Shown: positions 16,063 through 25,588, numbered from the stretch's first letter. The stretch is DNA of 64,000 nt from Polyangiaceae bacterium (GCA_947475525.1 CANJMI010000001.1:186001-250000), one strand, 5' to 3'. Made by a program: numbers and translations. The notes: generated by a model not told the origin, from the letters alone.

Positions 16063-16671
16063 TCAGATCTCTTCGCGGGTGAGCAGGCGAACGGGTTCCC
16101 GCAAGGTCATCCCGAAGGGCACGTACACCGCCAGCGTCAATTTGTTCGGGTCGTCGCTTTCGAGACCGGCCACAACGCGATGGTAGATGACCGGCCGCGT
16201 CAGTTGCTGATGGCGCACGGGCAAAAACTCGCCGAGGAAGTAGGTGTAGAGACTGCGGAGGTCGCCGAAGCCCTTGTCCGTAAGCGTCTCGATGTAGGCC
16301 CCGCCGTGCAGCCGCGCGACGGTGATGTTCGCGGCTTCGTCGGCCTGCGCTTTGCCGCGGATCGGCAAGAGGAGCGTCCACTCCCATTCGTGCGGGACCT
16401 GCTCCATCGGATCGGCCTCGAGTGAGATCATCGGGCTCTCGATGGTCTGCAGGCCCTGCGTGACGGCAAGCTTCGCAAGCTTGGTTTGCTTGTCGCGGAG
16501 CTCGCCTATCGAAAAGTCTCGATCGAGGGGAATTTGCAGCGCGCGCAGCGCTTGTCGCTGGATTTCTTCGAAGCCGTAACTCCCGACTAGTCCGCTCGCG
16601 CCCGGAATGCTCGAGGGTGCGCCGCGCACGCGAAGGCGGCTCAGGTGCTTTTGCGTGATCTCGTCCGCCAT
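16063..16671 (-). CDS. GyrI-like (effector-binding) domain protein, tentative
   Basis: This 202-aa cytosolic protein has no HTH. Residues about 92-200 read EWEWTLLLPIRGKAQ, ITVARLHGGAYIETLTDKGFGDLRSLYTYFLGEF, PVIYHRVV and LTLAVYVPF. This succession of strands and helices resembles the GyrI/SOUL-like small-molecule-binding fold that follows AraC or MerR DNA-binding domains. The N-terminal 90 residues have no recognised domain. It is transcribed ahead of the barrel/lipoprotein pair with a 25-nt gap. Ligand and function are unknown. Confidence 0.55.
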   Translation of the reverse strand: MADEITQKHLSRLRVRGAPSSIPGASGLVGSYGFEEIQRQALRALQIPLDRDFSIGELRDKQTKLAKLAVTQGLQTIESPMISLEADPMEQVPHEWEWTLLLPIRGKAQADEAANITVARLHGGAYIETLTDKGFGDLRSLYTYFLGEFLPVRHQQLTRPVIYHRVVAGLESDDPNKLTLAVYVPFGMTLREPVRLLTREEI

Positions 16672-16853
16672 GGCCAGGAGTGCGACCTTAATCGTAGAGC
16701 GCCCTTTCGACCACCCCCTTGCCGCAGATCCCTCAACGTCTTAGGTTGCGCGTCTTCGAAGCTGCGTCGTCTCAAGACGCGCTCCGCAACGCAATTTGGC
16801 GAGAGCTGGGTCTCGGCCCCGGCCCTGGCCCACCCCGAGAAAGGCACACGGCG

Positions 16854-17180
16854 ATGGCGAGCAACAACGTTAAGATTGTCACTGATTCGAATTTCGACGC
16901 GGAGGTCTTGAACGCGACCGGCCCTGTGTTAGTCGATTTTTACACGACCTGGTGCGGGCCTTGCAAAATGCTCACCCCGATTGTGGAGAAGCTCGCCGAT
17001 GAGTTCCCCGGCAAGCTGACGGTCGCGAAGGTTGATCTCGACCAAGCCCCGAAGCTTGCTTCGAAGTTCGGCATCAGCAGCGTCCCGACGATCATCGTGT
17101 TCGAGGGTGGCAAGGCGAAGGCGTCCCACACGGGTCTCGCCAACCGCCAGAAGCTCCTCGAGATGGCCGGCGTTTCCTGA
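16854..17180 (+). CDS. trxA: Thioredoxin
   Basis: This 108-aa protein has standard thioredoxin length. It contains the active-site WCGPC, the cis-Pro loop SVPTIIVF, and the buried Asp in VDFYTTWCGPC-type context (LVDFY). It reduces cytosolic disulfides using NADPH through thioredoxin reductase, which is not in this window. The start at ATG 16854 is preceded by GAGAAAGG about 10 nt upstream; longer in-frame starts add a tail foreign to the fold. The gene converges with recD2, with only 14 nt between the stops. Confidence 0.96.
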   Translation: MASNNVKIVTDSNFDAEVLNATGPVLVDFYTTWCGPCKMLTPIVEKLADEFPGKLTVAKVDLDQAPKLASKFGISSVPTIIVFEGGKAKASHTGLANRQKLLEMAGVS

Positions 17181-17194
17181 AGGGGGCGCGCCCG

Positions 17195-19390
17195 TCAACC
17201 GTTGCGGAGTCGCTCCGTTAACAGCGTTCGCCGAGACTCTTTTCGAACCTCGGCGAGCGCGAGCGCGAGTGCCCGCGGGTGTGCGACCAGGATCACGAGG
17301 CGCTTGCCGCGCGTGACCGCGGTGTAGATCAGATTGCGCGACAGCATCACGAAGTGCTGCGTCAGGATCGGTATGATCACGCAGGGGTACTCGCTGCCCT
17401 GGCTCTTGTGGATGCTGGTCGCGTAGGCGAGCGTGAGCTCGTCGAGATCGGCTTCACCGTACGGCACCTCGCGTTCGTCGAAGCGAACGAGGACGCGTTG
17501 GACTTCTTGGTCGATCGCGATAATTCGGCCCATATCGCCGTTGAAGACCTCTTTGTCGTAATCGTTTTTGAGCTGCATCACCTTGTCGCCCAGCCGGAAA
17601 ACCCGCGTGCCGCGGCGCACTTCGGGGGTGTCAGCGGTGGGGGGATTGAGTTCGGCCTGGAGGATCTCGTTGAGCGCGATGGCGCCCATCGGGCCGCGCT
17701 GCATCGGCGTGAGCACCTGCACGTCATCGATCGGATCGAGCTTGAACCCCCGCGGAATGCGCGTCGCGACAAGCTCGCGAATCGCTTCGATGGCCTCCTC
17801 CGGAGTCCGGCGGTCGAGCACGTAGAATTGCTCGCCTTTGCCGGTGGCGCCGATGGGGACTTCGCCTTCATGGATGCGGTGCGCATTCGCGACAATCGAG
17901 CTGCCTTCGGCCTGTCGGAAAATGCGGGTGAGACGGATCGCGGGAACCCGGCCCGACTCGATCACGTCGCGTAAGACGGCCCCCGGCCCAACGGATGGCA
18001 GCTGATCGACATCCCCGACGAGGACGAGGCGCGTCGTGTTTGGTAGGGCGTCGAGCAGGGCGCAGGCAAGCTCGATTGGGACCATCGAGGTCTCGTCGAC
18101 GATCACCGCCCCCGCCTCGATCGGCTTGAGGTGGTTTGCCTGGAAGGAGCCGCTCTTTGGTTCGAACTCGAGGAGCCGGTGCAGGGTCGACGCTTCGCGG
18201 CCTGTGGCCTCCGAGAGTCGCTTTGCGGCGCGTCCGGTCGGTGCCGTTAGCGCCACTCGGATCCGCGCGAGATCGAACAAGGTTAGGATCGCCCGGACGA
18301 TCGTGGTCTTGCCGACGCCCGGCCCACCCGTCACCACGAGCACCTTGCTCGCGGCCGCCTGCTGCACGGCGTGTCGCTGCGTCTCGTCGAGCTCGAGCCC
18401 CGTCGTTCGCTTGAACTCCGCTACGGCGCGGTCGACGTCGCGTAGTGGAGCTCCGTCTCCGAGCAGCGCGAGCAGGCGCTTTGCGGTGTGCGATTCTGCG
18501 GCGTGCAGCTCGGGCGTGTAGATGGCATCGCCTTCGCGAATGATCCGGTTTTGTTCGAGCAAAACGTCGATCGCACGCTCGACTGCATCCAGTGGACATT
18601 CGAGCAATTCGGCTGTTGCCGCGACCAGCAACTCCCGCTCCGCCAGCACGTGCCCCCGCTCCGAGACTTGGTGCAACGCATGCAATACCCCTGCTTGCGC
18701 ACGCTCTGGCGAGTCGATCGGGATGCCGAGGCTCCGCGCGATTTGGTCCGCGGTCTTGAAGCCGACCCCCCAAACGTCAAGTGCGAGCCGGTAGGGTGAT
18801 TGCGACACGATGGCCATCGCTTTGGCGCCGAAGCGTTTGTAGATGCGCGTGGCGAGCGCGGGGGACGCGCCATGCGATTGCAGAAAGACCATGATCGCTC
18901 CGACCAGTCGGTGTTCGTTCCAGGCCCGCCCAATCGCTTCGACGCGACGCTTGCCGAGCCCCGGAACGTCGCCGAGTCGCTCCGGTGATCGGTCGAGTAC
19001 TTCGAGAGTTTTGTCGCCAAATGCGGCGACGATGCGCTTCGCGTAGGCAGCGCCAATGCCCGGTACGAGTCCCGATGCGAGGTAGCGTTCGACGCCGTCA
19101 AGTGTCGATGGCGCGAGCACGAGCAGCGTGTCGGCTTTGAATTGCCGCCCGTGACGGGCATCCTCGCTGCGCTTGCCGGTTGCGCGGATCCGGGCGCCAG
19201 GGGGCGCGGTGGGAATCACGCCGACTACGGTTTCGGGCTCGTCTTGACCGTCGACACGCACGCGCAGCACGCGAAACCCGGTCGTCTCGCTCTCGTAGGT
19301 GACGCGCAACACCTCCCCTTCGAGGAGGCCCTCGACGGCGCGCGCCGTCGCGGCCGGCAGCGGCAATCTCGTTTGGTCGATGCGGGACAC
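17195..19390 (-). CDS. recD2: RecD2-type ATP-dependent DNA helicase
   Basis: This 731-aa protein starts at a GTG (VSRIDQTRLPLP). An N-terminal OB-like part (about 30-100) is followed by tandem helix-hairpin-helix segments (VPGIGAAYAKRIV, VPGLGKRRVEAIG). The SF1B helicase core has Walker A GGPGVGKTT, Walker B IVDETSM, DVDQLPSVGPG and the C-terminal YATSIHKSQGSEY (UvrD_C_2). This is the stand-alone RecD2 layout, without RecBC. It unwinds DNA 5'-3' and is linked to recombination and stress survival. A longer frame exists upstream, but it would run into the promoter of the divergent aminopeptidase gene. Confidence 0.95.
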   Translation of the reverse strand: MSRIDQTRLPLPAATARAVEGLLEGEVLRVTYESETTGFRVLRVRVDGQDEPETVVGVIPTAPPGARIRATGKRSEDARHGRQFKADTLLVLAPSTLDGVERYLASGLVPGIGAAYAKRIVAAFGDKTLEVLDRSPERLGDVPGLGKRRVEAIGRAWNEHRLVGAIMVFLQSHGASPALATRIYKRFGAKAMAIVSQSPYRLALDVWGVGFKTADQIARSLGIPIDSPERAQAGVLHALHQVSERGHVLAERELLVAATAELLECPLDAVERAIDVLLEQNRIIREGDAIYTPELHAAESHTAKRLLALLGDGAPLRDVDRAVAEFKRTTGLELDETQRHAVQQAAASKVLVVTGGPGVGKTTIVRAILTLFDLARIRVALTAPTGRAAKRLSEATGREASTLHRLLEFEPKSGSFQANHLKPIEAGAVIVDETSMVPIELACALLDALPNTTRLVLVGDVDQLPSVGPGAVLRDVIESGRVPAIRLTRIFRQAEGSSIVANAHRIHEGEVPIGATGKGEQFYVLDRRTPEEAIEAIRELVATRIPRGFKLDPIDDVQVLTPMQRGPMGAIALNEILQAELNPPTADTPEVRRGTRVFRLGDKVMQLKNDYDKEVFNGDMGRIIAIDQEVQRVLVRFDEREVPYGEADLDELTLAYATSIHKSQGSEYPCVIIPILTQHFVMLSRNLIYTAVTRGKRLVILVAHPRALALALAEVRKESRRTLLTERLRNG

Positions 19391-19448
19391 GTCGCTACCT
19401 ATCGTTCTACTTGAGCGGCCGACCAGGTAAAGGCAAAGTGCACAGACT

Positions 19449-22031
19449 TTGACCCACGAGTCTCGCCTCCACGAACGCTGCGCGTGCGGCTCTGCCATGT
19501 CCTCCTACCGAAAAGAGGGTGGCGGCGCGACCTTCGCCCTCGAGGGAACGCGGCGGGTTTACGAACGCGCGCGTCCCTTTAGGATCGAGCACGTCGATCT
19601 CGACCTCAACCTCAACCACGCGACTCGCTCCTTCACCGCGGTGGCGGAACTCTCGTTCGTGCGCGCTGACGCGACCGGAACAGAGCTTCGGCTCGACGCC
19701 GTGGGGTTTGAGCTCGAGTCCGTCGAGATCGGCACGACGCGACGCGCGCGCCCGGCCCAGTACGAGTACGACGGTGACGTTCTTCGGGTGCCCGTGCCTG
19801 TCTCGCTCAAGGCCGGGATCGTGCGTGTCCGGTATCGCGCGACCCCGCAACGTGGGATGTATTTTCTCGCACCCGACGCGGCCGTGCCGAATCGCCCCGC
19901 GCAAATCTGGACGCAGTGTCAGGACGAAGACGCGCGCCATATTTTCCCCTGCCAGGACAAGCCTCACGTGCGGCAGACCTTCGATGTCCGCGCCGCGGTG
20001 GAGCGCGGCTGGTTCGTGCTCTCGAACGGCGAGCGCGTCTCGCGTGCGGCGAGCGAGCGACAGGGCCGCTTTCACTACCGAATGCGCGAGGCGATGCCGA
20101 GCTACCTGTTCACGCTCGTCGCGGGCACGTTCGTCGAGCTCGACGGCGGCAAGGTCGGCGACGTCCCCGTCACCTACCTCGTGCCGCCCGGTCGCGAAGC
20201 CGATGGCGTGCGCACGTTCTCGCGTACACCCGAGATGATTCGACTCTTTGCGCGGCTCACCGGTGTCGATTTTCCGTGGACGAAATATACGCAAATTGTC
20301 GTCAGTGACTTCATCTTTGGCGGGATGGAGAACACCGGCGCGACGACCATGTACGAGCACGTCTTGCTCGACGAGCCCGCTGCGCTCGATGTCTCGAGCG
20401 AGGATCTGATCGCCCACGAGCTCGCCCATCAATGGTTCGGAGATCTGGTTACCTGTCGCGACTGGTCGCACGCTTGGCTGAACGAGGGCTTCGCGACCTA
20501 CCTCGAGCATGTTTGGCATGAACACGCGCACGGGCGCGACGAGTACGAACATGGCCTGCGCGGCGATCTGCTCGCGTATCTCTCCGAGGCCGACTCGCGA
20601 TACCGGCGGCCGATCGTCTGCCTCGATTACGATGCTCCGATCGACATTTTCGATCGCCACCTCTACGAGAAGGGCGGGCTGACCATCCACGCGTTGCGGC
20701 TCGAGCTCGGGGACGCGGTGTTCTGGTCCGGAATTCATCGCTACCTTGCGCAACACGGCGCGAGCGAGGTCGAGACGCGCGATCTGCAGCGGGCACTCGA
20801 GTCGGTGAGCGGCGCGAGCCTCGAACAAATTTTTGATCAAGCCGTGCATCGTGCCGGCCACCCACGGCTCGCCGTCGAGGTGCAGTACGAGGCGGGCACG
20901 CTTGTCGTCTCGGTCAGGCAGACCCTCGAGGGCTTGGGCGCGACACAGGAGCGGCCGTTCGAACTCGACTTCGAGCTCGACATCGCGGAGCCGGGGCAGC
21001 GCAAGCCCCGTCGCGAGGTTCGGAGGGTTGATGAGGCCCACCACACCTTCGTCTTTCCGGTCGCCGCGAGGCCCCGTTTTGTCGTCATCGATCCACGTCT
21101 GCGCATCATCGGGAGCGTCCGAAGCAAGGCGCCGACGGACATGCTTCGCCAGCAACTCGCGGAAGCTCCGACTGCGCGAGGTCGCTTGCTCGCGGCCGAA
21201 CAACTCGGACGACGCGATGACGCAGCCACGGTGCGTGCACTCTGCGAATCTCTCGTAAAAACACGGGAGTTTTGGGGCGTGCGCGCTGCGGCGGCGGCGG
21301 CGCTTGGGTCGCTGCGGACGGCCGCCGCGTTTACCGCACTGCACGCCGCGCTCGACACCCGCCACCCGAAAGTGCGTCGCGCTGTGGCCAACGCCCTCGG
21401 CGAATTCCGCACGGCCGAGGCGATGGTCGCGCTTACGTCGCTCGTACGACGGGACCCGAGCTACCTCGTCGTCGCAGCTGCCTGCCGCGCCCTTGGTGCG
21501 ACGCGCCAGAAAGAGGCCTTCGAGGTGCTCACCGAAGCGCTCGACCGACCGTCCTGGGCGGACGTCATTCGCTCGGCCGCCATCGGTGGGCTGGCGAAGC
21601 TGCGTGACGAGCGAGCAACCCCGCTGCTCGTCGAAGCCACGCGTTACGGTCAGCCGAACCGCGCTCGCCGTGCCGCCATCGCCGCCGTCGCCGAGCTCGC
21701 CCCGACGCGCGCCACGCGCGAGCATTTGGAAGAGCTGCTCTCCGACACGGATCCGTATCTCCGCGTCGAGGTGGTCGAGGCGCTCGCCGAAGTCGGAGAG
21801 TCGGCCTCGCGAGGCGCGCTCCGGCGGCAGCTTGCGCGCGACCTTGACGGGCGCGTGCGACGGCGGATCCGCGAGGTGCTCCGTGACCTCGGTGCGCGGG
21901 GAAAGCATCAAGTCAAACAGCTGAAAGACGACCTCGAGCTGCTGCGACGGGAGCACGAGCAAGTGAAGACGCGCCTCGCGAGGCTTGAAGCGCGCTTCGA
22001 GCCGAAAGCCCCGAAGACGAGAAAGTCATGA
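19449..22031 (+). CDS. M1-family aminopeptidase with C-terminal HEAT repeats and coiled coil
   Basis: This 860-aa protein carries the gluzincin core: GGMENTG exopeptidase motif near residue 295, zinc site HELAHQWFGD near 321 with the second Glu ligand in NEGFATYLE near 343, and the catalytic Tyr in DRHLYEKGG. After the M1 core, residues about 560-820 are HEAT-type repeats (VRRAVANALGEF, RRAAIAAVAEL, LRVEVVEALAEVG). A basic coiled coil follows (about 815-855, LKDDLELLRREHEQVKTRLARLEARF). It removes N-terminal amino acids from peptides. No signal peptide is visible. An alternative start is Met17 at 19497. Its stop overlaps the enoyl-CoA hydratase start as ATGA. Confidence 0.93.
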   Translation: MTHESRLHERCACGSAMSSYRKEGGGATFALEGTRRVYERARPFRIEHVDLDLNLNHATRSFTAVAELSFVRADATGTELRLDAVGFELESVEIGTTRRARPAQYEYDGDVLRVPVPVSLKAGIVRVRYRATPQRGMYFLAPDAAVPNRPAQIWTQCQDEDARHIFPCQDKPHVRQTFDVRAAVERGWFVLSNGERVSRAASERQGRFHYRMREAMPSYLFTLVAGTFVELDGGKVGDVPVTYLVPPGREADGVRTFSRTPEMIRLFARLTGVDFPWTKYTQIVVSDFIFGGMENTGATTMYEHVLLDEPAALDVSSEDLIAHELAHQWFGDLVTCRDWSHAWLNEGFATYLEHVWHEHAHGRDEYEHGLRGDLLAYLSEADSRYRRPIVCLDYDAPIDIFDRHLYEKGGLTIHALRLELGDAVFWSGIHRYLAQHGASEVETRDLQRALESVSGASLEQIFDQAVHRAGHPRLAVEVQYEAGTLVVSVRQTLEGLGATQERPFELDFELDIAEPGQRKPRREVRRVDEAHHTFVFPVAARPRFVVIDPRLRIIGSVRSKAPTDMLRQQLAEAPTARGRLLAAEQLGRRDDAATVRALCESLVKTREFWGVRAAAAAALGSLRTAAAFTALHAALDTRHPKVRRAVANALGEFRTAEAMVALTSLVRRDPSYLVVAAACRALGATRQKEAFEVLTEALDRPSWADVIRSAAIGGLAKLRDERATPLLVEATRYGQPNRARRAAIAAVAELAPTRATREHLEELLSDTDPYLRVEVVEALAEVGESASRGALRRQLARDLDGRVRRRIREVLRDLGARGKHQVKQLKDDLELLRREHEQVKTRLARLEARFEPKAPKTRKS

Positions 22032-22819
22032 CGACCGAAGATGTCCCGGTACTCATCGAGCGGCGCGGCGCGGTAGGCATCCTCACGATCGATCGCGATA
22101 GCCGCCTGAACGCGCTCTCTCGCGGGACGTTGTACGCGCTCGGCCGGCTCGGCAAAGAGCTGGTCGATGATTCCGCCGTGCGCGCGATCATCGTTACTGG
22201 CGCGGGGACGCGTGCGTTTTGCGCCGGGGCTGACTTGAAAGAACGCCAGGGGTTTACGCTCGACGACGTTCGTCATCAAGTGGGCCTCTATCGGAGCGAG
22301 CTCGGTATTTTGGACAAGAGTCCTAAGCCGGTCGTCGCGTTGCTGAACGGCGTGGCTCTCGGCGGAGGGCTCGAGCTTGCGCTGGTGTGCGATTTGCGCG
22401 TCGCGGCCTCTCACGCGGTGCTCGGGCTCCCCGAGACCTCACTCGGGATCATCCCTGGCGCGGGTGGAACGCAACGGCTCGCGCGGGTTGTTGGCGAGGG
22501 TCGCGCGGTCGAGATGATCACGCTTGGGCGGCGCTTATCGGCGGCGGAAGCGCTCTCGTGGGGGCTTGTGAATCACGTCGTCCCCGAAGGTGAGAACCTG
22601 CTCGATGCGACGCTTGCGTGGCTCCAGCCCATCGCGAATGGCGCGCCGATTGCGCAGGCTGCGGCCTTGAAGGCGATCCGCGCTTCTTTTGAGGTGCCGC
22701 TCGAGCGAGGCCTCGAGCTCGAGAGCGTTTACTACGATGAAACGCTACGTAGCCGCGATCGCGATGAGGCGTTGGTGGCCTTCGCCGAGAAGCGCAAGCC
22801 CGTGTTTCGGGGCGAGTAA
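22028..22819 (+). CDS. Enoyl-CoA hydratase/isomerase family protein
   Basis: This 263-aa protein has full crotonase length. It contains the oxyanion-hole segment AFCAGADLKE (about 60-70), GGGLELALVCD with the first catalytic Glu (about 112-122), and PETSLGIIPGAGGTQRL with the second catalytic Glu (about 137). Both acids are present, so hydratase activity is likely. The N-terminal and C-terminal patterns resemble the methylglutaconyl-CoA hydratase (AUH) subgroup, but substrate cannot be fixed. It is translationally coupled to the upstream aminopeptidase gene and converges on apbE, with 37 nt between the two stops. Confidence 0.93.
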   Translation: MTTEDVPVLIERRGAVGILTIDRDSRLNALSRGTLYALGRLGKELVDDSAVRAIIVTGAGTRAFCAGADLKERQGFTLDDVRHQVGLYRSELGILDKSPKPVVALLNGVALGGGLELALVCDLRVAASHAVLGLPETSLGIIPGAGGTQRLARVVGEGRAVEMITLGRRLSAAEALSWGLVNHVVPEGENLLDATLAWLQPIANGAPIAQAAALKAIRASFEVPLERGLELESVYYDETLRSRDRDEALVAFAEKRKPVFRGE

Positions 22820-22856
22820 GCGCGGCGTTCGCGGAATGGCCTGCGTGGCCTAACTC

Positions 22857-24059
22857 CTAGGGGCCGTCGGTCGGAGCGCGGAACGTCTCGACCAAGCCTT
22901 CGAGGCGCTTCGAGATCCACACCTTGTTCGACGCGTCGACAATCACCGCGCCGCAGTCGTCGATCGACTCGACGAGCGCGAGCCCTTTTGCGGGGCCGAG
23001 GATGAAGACCGCGTCGTCGATGGCGTCGGCCGTGAACGCGTCTTTCGCCCACACGGTGACGCTGCGCGTAGCGGTCGCCGGGTAAGCCGTGCGCGGATCG
23101 ATGATGTGGTGATAGCGCCGCCCATCTTTGAAGAAGGAGCGCTCGTAGTCACCCGCGGTCGAAAAAGCATGGTTTTCAACAGGTAAACGCGCAAAGAAGC
23201 TCCCGTCAGGCCCGCGCGGATCGCGCACACCCACGCGCCACGGTGAACCGTCCGGCTTCTTGCCTTTGACGTAGAGATCGCCGCCAGCCTGGACGTAGTA
23301 CGCGGCGAGTCCGGCCTGGCTTAACACCGCGGCCGCTCGATCGACGGCATAGCCTTTGGCGATACCGCCGAAGTCGATCCGTTGATCGGCGCGCTCGAGA
23401 AAAATGGTGCGCTTCTGCGCGTCGACTTTCACGCGGTGGTAGTCGATGCGCTGGCGAGCGCTCGCCAACTCGGCCGCGGGCGGTACCGTTCCATCCATGT
23501 CGTGGTTGAAGCGCCACAGCTTGCCCATCGAGGCGAACGTCACGTCGAATACTCCGTCGGAGTGCGCGCTCACCCACAGGCTCTTCTCCATCACCTCGAG
23601 CATTTCATGGCCTACCGTTACCGGCTCCTTGCCCGCTGCGGCGTTGACCTTGGAGAGCTCGCTGTCCGCGCGCCATGGGGTCATCAGCTGCTCGAGGCGC
23701 ACCACTTCGTCAAACGCGGCCTGAATGGCGCGACGGATCACGGCCTCGTCGTGTTCGGCGTCAACGTACGCCGCGACGGTCACCCGTGTGCCCATCGCCT
23801 GGCCGACCATGTCGAGGCGCTTTCCCCACGCGCTCGCTGTCGCTTGGGTGCTCGTCGGCGCGCTCGCGATTGCTTGGGTCTTCGTCGGCGCGCTCGCTGT
23901 AGCGTCGGCGGGACGCGGTGCGGCGGTCGCGGAGTTTTCGGTCGCGGTGCGGTAAGTCGGTACCGCGGCCGGCCCAGGGACCTCGTGGCAGGCGCTGAGC
24001 GCCCCAACTACCAGCGCGGCGGCTCCCGCGAGGCCGGCTCGGTCACTCCTCTGAAGCAT
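22857..24059 (-). CDS. apbE: ApbE-type FAD:protein FMN transferase, lipid-anchored
   Basis: This 400-aa protein begins with a signal peptide and lipobox (GALSAC, about residue 24). An Ala/Thr/Ser linker follows with imperfect ~10-residue repeats (ATASAPTKTQ, AIASAPTSTQ), then the ApbE domain from about 80. Family motifs are MGTRVTV, LWRFNHD, GGIAKGYAVDRA, QAGGDLYVKG and the metal/nucleotide site HHIIDPRTAYPA. The enzyme moves FMN from FAD onto a Thr of secreted flavoproteins such as RnfG/NqrC. No such target is in the window. The start lies 17 nt inside the upstream lipoprotein gene, so the two are cotranscribed. Confidence 0.94.
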   Translation of the reverse strand: MLQRSDRAGLAGAAALVVGALSACHEVPGPAAVPTYRTATENSATAAPRPADATASAPTKTQAIASAPTSTQATASAWGKRLDMVGQAMGTRVTVAAYVDAEHDEAVIRRAIQAAFDEVVRLEQLMTPWRADSELSKVNAAAGKEPVTVGHEMLEVMEKSLWVSAHSDGVFDVTFASMGKLWRFNHDMDGTVPPAAELASARQRIDYHRVKVDAQKRTIFLERADQRIDFGGIAKGYAVDRAAAVLSQAGLAAYYVQAGGDLYVKGKKPDGSPWRVGVRDPRGPDGSFFARLPVENHAFSTAGDYERSFFKDGRRYHHIIDPRTAYPATATRSVTVWAKDAFTADAIDDAVFILGPAKGLALVESIDDCGAVIVDASNKVWISKRLEGLVETFRAPTDGP

Positions 24060-24426
24060 TCTTCGCGGGCGCCTTCGCGGCGGTCGTGGTCGCGCAGCTC
24101 TTTGCTTCTGCGGCCGTCATGGGGGTCTTGCGGAAGTAGTTCAGACACTCTTCCTTGAGAACCCAGGTGTAGTCCGAGCACGGGACCTTGGTCGGGTCGT
24201 CGCCCTTTTTGTCTTCCGCGAGGCCCGACGCGCACTGCTTGCAGCATGAATTGCGGAGCTCGTCGGCATTTTTAATGACGGGCGCGGGACCTTTCTCGGG
24301 CGCGGCGGCCATATCGGAGTCGCCGGACTCGGCGAACTCATCGGCGCGGGGAGCATTGGCTTGCTTGACCTTGGTCGCGCAGGCCAAAAGGCCGAGCGCG
24401 AGAACACAGCTTGCGGCGAGCTTCAT
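24043..24426 (-). CDS. Small Cys-rich predicted lipoprotein
   Basis: Starting at ATG 24426, this 127-aa product begins MKLAASCVLALGLLAC, a signal peptide with a canonical lipobox (LLAC). The mature chain has a charged linker, then six cysteines in a compact C-terminal region (NSCCKQCASG, VPCSDY, KEECLNYF, AKSCATT), and ends in an Ala/Lys tail. A far longer reading of the frame antisense to hemE has no signal and is rejected. The gene is divergent from hemE (63 nt between starts) and overlaps apbE by 17 nt. Function is unknown. Confidence 0.78.
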   Translation of the reverse strand: MKLAASCVLALGLLACATKVKQANAPRADEFAESGDSDMAAAPEKGPAPVIKNADELRNSCCKQCASGLAEDKKGDDPTKVPCSDYTWVLKEECLNYFRKTPMTAAEAKSCATTTAAKAPAKNASEE

Positions 24427-24489
24427 GGGGCGGAGAAGTATCGCGCCGCCCAGGAGGACGCAATCGTCGACTATGCTACGACGCCTCGT

Positions 24490-25509
24490 ATGCACGACCG
24501 ATTTCTCCGCGCCTGTCGCCGCGAACCCGTTGACGTAACGCCGGTGTGGTTCATGCGTCAGGCAGGCCGCTACATGGCCGAGTACCGCGCGCTTCGAGCG
24601 AAGCACACGATGCTCGAGATCTGCAAGACGCCCGAGCTTGCGCTCGAAGTCACCTTGCAGCCGCTTCGGCTCGGTATGGACGCGGCCATCTTGTTCGCCG
24701 ACATCCTCTTGCCGCTCGAGCCGATGGGCGCCTCGTTCGAGTTCGCCAAAGGCGAAGGCCCGGTGATCCATCATCCGGTTCGGACACGGGCTGACGTCGA
24801 TCGCCTTCGCATCTGCGATCCGGAAGATGGGCTCGGGTACGTGCTCGATGCGATTCGCCTCATCCGCAAGGAGCTCGATGGCAAGACGCCGCTCATCGGG
24901 TTTGCCGGCGCGCCGTTCACGATCGCGAGCTACATGATCGAAGGCGGAAAATCGTCTTCGTACCAAACAACGAAGAAGATGATGTGGTCGGAACCCGAGC
25001 TTTTCCACGATCTCATGTCCAAAGTGAGTGAGGTCGTCCGCCGCTTTCTCCGCGCGCAGGTCGCCGCGGGTGCGCAGGCCGTTCAGCTCTTCGATTCGTG
25101 GGTAGGTTCGCTCGCCGTTGAAGATTATCGCACCTACGTGCAGCCGCACGTCGCCCACATTCTCTCGGACGCGATGACCCTAGGAGTGCCCGTGATTCAC
25201 TTCGGCACGGGAACCTCGACGCTGCTCGAGGCTCAGCGCGACGCGGGCGGCACGGTGATCGGCGTCGACTGGCGCACGCCGCTCGACCAAGCGTGGGCCC
25301 GCGTCGGCTACGACAAAGCCGTTCAGGGAAACCTCGATCCGTTGCTCCTCCTCGCGCCGCGCGACGTCGCGGTCGAGCGCGCACGGGCCGTCCTCCGTAC
25401 CGCGGGCGGACGCCCCGGGCACATCTTCAACCTCGGTCACGGCATCGTCCCGGAGACCCCCGTCGATACCGTCAAGGCGGTGATCGACGCGGTTCACGCG
25501 GGGGTTTGA
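24490..25509 (+). CDS. hemE: Uroporphyrinogen decarboxylase
   Basis: This 339-aa protein has normal HemE length. The N-terminal signature VWFMRQAGRYMAEYR carries the substrate-binding Arg residues. It also contains ILFADILLPLEPMG with the catalytic Asp, GFAGAPFTIASYMIEGG, QLFDSWVG and C-terminal NLGHGIVPETP. It removes four carboxyl groups from uroporphyrinogen III to give coproporphyrinogen III in cytosolic heme synthesis. The start ATG (MHDRFLRAC) was chosen over longer in-frame readings because the conserved N-terminus begins there. Other heme genes are not adjacent. A strong intrinsic terminator follows at 25663-25715. Confidence 0.97.
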   Translation: MHDRFLRACRREPVDVTPVWFMRQAGRYMAEYRALRAKHTMLEICKTPELALEVTLQPLRLGMDAAILFADILLPLEPMGASFEFAKGEGPVIHHPVRTRADVDRLRICDPEDGLGYVLDAIRLIRKELDGKTPLIGFAGAPFTIASYMIEGGKSSSYQTTKKMMWSEPELFHDLMSKVSEVVRRFLRAQVAAGAQAVQLFDSWVGSLAVEDYRTYVQPHVAHILSDAMTLGVPVIHFGTGTSTLLEAQRDAGGTVIGVDWRTPLDQAWARVGYDKAVQGNLDPLLLLAPRDVAVERARAVLRTAGGRPGHIFNLGHGIVPETPVDTVKAVIDAVHAGV

Positions 25510-25569
25510 GCGAAGCTGCCACGAGGCGCCTCTCTTCCAAGTTTGCACGAGCCCCCTTCACGAATGAAA

Positions 25570-25583
25570 CGCGAACGTTCGCG
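25570..25583. repeat. Perfect 14-bp palindrome downstream of hemE
   Basis: CGCGAACGTTCGCG is perfectly self-complementary and lies in the non-coding gap after hemE, about 200 nt before the next lipoprotein gene. It could be a repressor operator or part of an RNA hairpin. Confidence 0.45.
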
Positions 25584-25588
25584 CCGAG

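Noticed and set aside
19391-19498. Longer RecD2 start
   Set aside because: The extra 36 residues overlap the promoter and first codons of the divergent aminopeptidase and lack any RecD2 similarity.
19407-21962. 851-codon minus-strand frame opposite the M1 aminopeptidase
   Set aside because: The plus frame holds the zinc-peptidase motifs; the antisense product has no family features.
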